Shown: piece after piece, positions 10,333 through 13,877 of the stretch
Layout of the letters: each line of letters opens with the position of its first letter
Numbering within the stretch: the first letter of the stretch is position 1
The notes under the pieces: generated by a model
The model's database searches: none
Told to the model about the DNA's origin: nothing
The model's input: the letters and a program-made list of their open reading frames with translations, nothing else
Position numbers and translations under genes: made by a program
Assembly: GCA_946886865.1 (NCBI GenBank)
Contig: CAMPJI010000057.1
Coordinates: forward strand, 1 to 13,877
From: an uncultured Lysobacterales bacterium
Lineage (GTDB): Bacteria; Pseudomonadota; Gammaproteobacteria; Xanthomonadales; Xanthomonadaceae
Reading direction: 5' to 3'
Length of the DNA stretch: 13,877 nucleotides

Positions 10333-10689
10333 TCAGCGCCGCAGCAGTTGCAGGACCTCTTCCAGCTCCATCCGCACCTGCTTGATGATCTGCGAGCTCA
10401 GCGCGGACTCGTCCTTGCCGGCCTCGCCCTCCAACCGGAGGCGCGCGCCACCGATGGTGTAGCCCTGCTCGTACAGCAGGCCGCGGATCTGCCGCACCAT
10501 CAGCACCTCGTGGCGCTGGTAGTAGCGGCGGTTGCCGCGGCGCTTGACCGGGTTGAGCGAGGGAAACTCGGTTTCCCAGTAGCGCAGCACGTGCGGCTTG
10601 ACGTCGCACAGCTCGCTGACCTCGCCGATGGTGAAGTAGCGCTTGGCCGGGATCGGTGGGAGCTCGCGATTGCTGCCGGGGTCAAGCAT
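10333..10689 (-). CDS. Short MerR-family transcriptional regulator
   Basis: 118 residues. The winged helix-turn-helix of the MerR family runs from YFTIGEVSELCDVKPHVLRY (about 18-37) through the wing NRRYYQRHEVLMVRQI, followed by a short helical tail, KQVRMELEEVLQLLRR, fit for dimerisation. The metal-binding cysteines of MerR/CueR/SoxR are absent (only one Cys), so the signal, if any, is not a classic metal or redox ligand. The ATG at 10689 overlaps the ihfA stop by one base (TGATG), implying translational coupling; a GTG at 10692 is an alternative start. This small MerR gene after ihfA is conserved in pseudomonads and xanthomonads, from memory, with no established function known to me. Confidence 0.92.
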   Translation of the reverse strand: MLDPGSNRELPPIPAKRYFTIGEVSELCDVKPHVLRYWETEFPSLNPVKRRGNRRYYQRHEVLMVRQIRGLLYEQGYTIGGARLRLEGEAGKDESALSSQIIKQVRMELEEVLQLLRR

Positions 10690-10991
10690 CACTGGGCTCC
10701 ATCTCTGCTGTAGGCCTCGACCCGCTCCTTGAGCTTCTGCCCGGGACGGAAGGTCACCACCGTGCGCGCGGAGATCGGAATCTCCTCACCGGTCTTGGGG
10801 TTGCGGCCCGGGCGCTGGTTCTTGCGCCGCAGGTCGAAGTTGCCGAAGCCCGAAAGCTTGACCTGGCGACCCTGCTCCAACGACTCGCGCAGGGCGTCGA
10901 AGAACGCGTCGACGAACTCCTTGGCCTCGCGCTTGTTGAGCCCGACCTCGTCGAACAGACGCTCGGCCATCTCGGCTTTGGTCAATGCCAT
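10689..10991 (-). CDS. ihfA: Integration host factor alpha subunit
   Basis: 100 residues, the usual IhfA length. With IhfB it forms the heterodimer that binds specific sites and bends DNA sharply, acting in transcription, recombination and replication. The sequence starts [20 protein letters not shown] and has the LSGFGNF core and the DNA-inserting beta arm [14 protein letters not shown], with the tip proline. The start at 10991 is preferred over an in-frame upstream codon because MALTK is the family N-terminus; only a weak GAG precedes it. It lies 48 bases after pheT, as in E. coli and Pseudomonas. In E. coli ihfA is partly expressed from promoters inside pheT and is autoregulated; I did not identify such a site here. 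Confidence 0.98.
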   Translation of the reverse strand: MALTKAEMAERLFDEVGLNKREAKEFVDAFFDALRESLEQGRQVKLSGFGNFDLRRKNQRPGRNPKTGEEIPISARTVVTFRPGQKLKERVEAYSRDGAQ

Positions 10992-11039
10992 CTTCAATCT
11001 CGAACGGTGCAACGCGCCTGGGGCACGCCGCCGTGGGCC

Positions 11040-13427
11040 CTATCCTCGGATCTGCGCCCCGTGGTCGCGGCTCAACGCCTCGACCACGCGGGCCACCACG
11101 TCGTCCACGTCGCGGTCGGTCAGGGTGCGGGATTCCTCCTGCAGAATCAAGCCCATAGCGAGACTCTTGAAACCTGTTTCCACGCCCTTGCCCTGGTACA
11201 CGTCGAAGACCACCAGATCACGCAGGGACGGGCCTGCGGCCTGCCGGATACCGCCTTCCAGCTGCGCCCAGTGCACGTCCTGCGCGACGACGAACGCGAG
11301 GTCCCGGCGGACGGACGGGTAGCGCGAGACACGGCCGGCGACCGGCACCGCGCGGCGCTGCAGCGGGCGCAACTCGACCTCGAAACCCACCACGTCGACA
11401 TCCAGCTCCAGCGCGCGTTGCAGGCGCGGGTGCAGCTGCCCGATCCAACCGATGTGCCCGGCGCTCTCGCCGTCGATCCGGTAGACATCGGCCGAGCGGC
11501 CCGGATGGCCCCAAGGCGCATCCGAGGGCCGGAACTCGAGCTCGGCGCCCGACGCGGCCGCCAGGCTTTCGAGGTCGCCTTTGAGGTCATGGAACCCGAC
11601 GGGTGACGCCTGCCGGCCCCACTGCTCGGCCACGGCATCGCCGCAGGCCACCACCGCCAGCCGCTGCGACTGCGCGGGCGCCTCGCCGACGCCCGCCTGC
11701 GCGAACACGTGGCCCAGCTCGAACAACCGGACCCGCGGCTGCTGGCGCGCGGCGTTGCGGCCCAGCGCAGCCACCAGCCCCGGCAGCAGCGCGGTGCGCA
11801 TGACCGCCAGTTCCGCACTGAGCGGGTTGGCCAGCGCGACCGCACCCCCGTCCCGTGTCCAACGCTGCAGCAGGTCGGCCTCGACGAAGGCGTAGTTGAT
11901 CGCCTCCAGGTAGTCGCGGGCCGCCAGCTGGCGACGCACGGTGGCTTCGTCGACCACGCCTTCGGTCGGCGCCACCAGCCGCCCGGCACCGGCCGGCAAC
12001 GTGCTCGGCACGGCGTCGTAGCCGTGGATACGGGCGACCTCTTCGATCAGGTCCTCCTCGATCGCGATGTCGAAGCGGCGGGTCGGCGGCGTGACCTGCC
12101 AGCCCTCGTCGGTGGCTTCGACCCGCAGCCCCAGGGCACGCAGGATGCGTTCGACTTCGCCGTCCGCCACTTCAAGCCCCAGCACCCGAGCCAGGCGCGC
12201 GCGACGCAGCGCGATCGCGGTCGGCTGCGGCAGGGCATCGGCGACGGCCGCCTCGACCACGGGGCCGGGCGTACCGCCGGCAATGTCGAGCAACAGGCCG
12301 GTGGCGTACTCGATCGCGGTGCGCGGCAGTGTCGGGTCGACGCCGCGCTCGAAGCGGTGGCCGGCGTCGGTGTGCAGGCCCAGCTTGCGGCCGCGGCCGA
12401 TGATGGCCGCCGGCGCGAAGTGGGCCGACTCGAGGAACACGTTGCGGGTGGCATCGGTCACGCGGGTATCCAGCCCGCCCATCACCCCGGCCAACGCCAC
12501 GGCGCGGTCGGCATCGGTGATGACCAGGAAGCCGTCGTCGACCGTGACCTCGCGGCCGTCCAGCAACGCCAGCGTTTCCCCGGCGCGCGCCTTGCGCACG
12601 CCGACCGGGCCCTTGAGCAGGTCGCGGTCGAAGGCGTGCATGGGCTGGCCAAGCTCCAGCATCACGTACTGGGTGATGTCGACCAGCAGCGACACCGGGC
12701 GCACGCCGCTGCGGCGCAGGCGCTCGGCCATCCACAGCGGCGTGGGGGTAGATGCATCCACCCCTTCGACCACGCGGCCGCAGTAGCGCGGCGCATCCGC
12801 GCCGGCGTTGAGCTCGATCGCCAACCGTGCATCCGAGGCCGCGGGCACGGGCGCGACATCCATCGCCGCGACCTCGGCATTGGACGCGGCGGCCACGTCA
12901 TAGGCGATGCCGCGCACGCCGAAGCAGTCGGCGCGGTTGGGCGTCAGCTTGATCTCGATGCTGGCATCGGGCAGCCCCAGCGCGGCGGCCAGCGGCTGGC
13001 CCACTGCCGCATCTGCGGGCAGCTCCATCAGGCCGGATGCATCGGCGTCCACGCCCAGTTCCTTGCCCGAGCACAGCATCCCCGCCGACTCGACGCCACG
13101 CAGCTTGGCGGCCTTGATCGACATGCCGCCCGGCAGCGTCGCACCGACCATGGCCAGCGGCGCCTTGAGGCCTGCGCGCGCGTTGGGCGCGCCGCAGACG
13201 ATCTGCACGGTGCCCGAGCCGGTGTCGACCTGGCACACCTGCAGGCGGTCGGCCTCGGGGTGCTTCTCGGCCGACAGGATGTGCGCCACGACCACGCCGT
13301 CGAGGCCATCGCCCAGCGGCGTCACTTCCTCGACCTCCAGGCCGATGGCCGTCAGTGTCGCGGCAAGCTCATCGCGCGTCGCGGTGGTCGGAACGTGTTG
13401 GCGGAGCCAGTTTTCGGAAAACTTCAT
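11040..13427 (-). CDS. pheT: Phenylalanyl-tRNA synthetase beta subunit
   Basis: 795 residues, typical full length. With PheS it forms the (alpha-beta)2 enzyme that charges tRNA-Phe. From the N-terminus: the coiled/B1 part, a tRNA-binding OB domain (about 40-150, with VVAHILSAEKHPEADRLQVC and ELGVDADASGLMELP), the B3/B4 editing module (about 165-395, including LTPNRADCFGVRGIAYD and MGGLDTRVTD), B5 (about 400-480), the catalytic-like core (ending near 690), and the C-terminal ferredoxin-fold anticodon-binding domain (about 700-795, VSRYPSVRRDLAFVV to the end). ATG at 13427 begins MKFSENWLRQHV, the expected start; GGAT about eight bases upstream is a weak ribosome site. It follows pheS by 57 bases, and stops with TAG. 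Confidence 0.98.
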   Translation of the reverse strand: MKFSENWLRQHVPTTATRDELAATLTAIGLEVEEVTPLGDGLDGVVVAHILSAEKHPEADRLQVCQVDTGSGTVQIVCGAPNARAGLKAPLAMVGATLPGGMSIKAAKLRGVESAGMLCSGKELGVDADASGLMELPADAAVGQPLAAALGLPDASIEIKLTPNRADCFGVRGIAYDVAAASNAEVAAMDVAPVPAASDARLAIELNAGADAPRYCGRVVEGVDASTPTPLWMAERLRRSGVRPVSLLVDITQYVMLELGQPMHAFDRDLLKGPVGVRKARAGETLALLDGREVTVDDGFLVITDADRAVALAGVMGGLDTRVTDATRNVFLESAHFAPAAIIGRGRKLGLHTDAGHRFERGVDPTLPRTAIEYATGLLLDIAGGTPGPVVEAAVADALPQPTAIALRRARLARVLGLEVADGEVERILRALGLRVEATDEGWQVTPPTRRFDIAIEEDLIEEVARIHGYDAVPSTLPAGAGRLVAPTEGVVDEATVRRQLAARDYLEAINYAFVEADLLQRWTRDGGAVALANPLSAELAVMRTALLPGLVAALGRNAARQQPRVRLFELGHVFAQAGVGEAPAQSQRLAVVACGDAVAEQWGRQASPVGFHDLKGDLESLAAASGAELEFRPSDAPWGHPGRSADVYRIDGESAGHIGWIGQLHPRLQRALELDVDVVGFEVELRPLQRRAVPVAGRVSRYPSVRRDLAFVVAQDVHWAQLEGGIRQAAGPSLRDLVVFDVYQGKGVETGFKSLAMGLILQEESRTLTDRDVDDVVARVVEALSRDHGAQIRG

Positions 13428-13459
13428 CGCGGTTCATCCAATGCGCGAGGCGTTTGAAC

Positions 13460-13477
13460 CCTTCCCTGCCGGGAAGG
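13460..13477 (-). other. Stem-loop between pheS and pheT
   Basis: CCTTCCC and GGGAAGG form a perfect 7-bp stem with a 4-base loop in the 57-base intercistronic gap. No T-run follows, so it is not a standard terminator; it may affect mRNA stability or the relative output of the two subunits. Confidence 0.5.
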
Positions 13478-13484
13478 AAGGCGG

Positions 13485-13877
<393 letters not shown>

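Noticed and set aside
9112..10713. 533-codon plus-strand frame crossing the TraB/GumN gene, tRNA-Pro and MerR gene
   Set aside because: It runs through a tRNA gene and a terminator and is antisense to three supported genes.
11709..13457. 582-codon open frame on the plus strand
   Set aside because: Antisense shadow of pheT; no ribosome site and no domain.

Overview
The window is uniformly GC-rich (about 70% by eye) and reads as chromosomal core sequence of a Xanthomonadaceae-type gammaproteobacterium, most like Lysobacter, Luteimonas or Stenotrophomonas. The evidence is protein similarity recalled for LeuS, Dxs, IhfA, the LEA-2 lipoprotein and the HNH protein, plus the cluster pheS-pheT-ihfA-merR-tRNA-Pro, whose order is known from Pseudomonas and xanthomonads. 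No insertion sequence, phage gene, CRISPR array or compositional island was seen. No stretch over 300 bases lacks a gene; the longest gaps are about 140 bases.

Left part (1-2371, minus): the first ~790 codons of leuS (leucyl-tRNA synthetase), cut by the window edge. Divergent from it are an LEA-2 family lipoprotein (2514-3005) and a ~600-residue acyl-CoA dehydrogenase (3073-4860), then a stand-alone HNH endonuclease (4924-5625), all on the plus strand.

Middle (5626-8898, plus): a 140-base regulatory-looking gap with a 10-bp palindrome precedes an unnamed 367-residue protein with a receiver-like N-terminus, a Pro/Ala linker and a C-terminal domain ending in a likely winged helix. Next is dxs, first enzyme of the MEP isoprenoid pathway, with a recognisable promoter and two small inverted repeats just before its start.

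Right part (8941-13877, minus), in transcription order from the right edge: the end of pheS, complete pheT, ihfA, a short MerR-family regulator overlapping ihfA by one base, and tRNA-Pro(GGG) with its own TATAAT promoter and a strong intrinsic terminator. A secreted TraB/GumN-family protein follows on the same strand and ends 42 bases from the convergent dxs stop. The pheS/pheT products form one (alpha-beta)2 enzyme; IhfA would pair with an IhfB encoded elsewhere.

I see no complete new multi-gene system. The least explained items are the receiver-like/winged-helix protein with its palindromic upstream region, the long insert in the LeuS editing domain, the TraB/GumN protein lacking its signature histidine, and the repeats around the dxs and tRNA-Pro promoters.
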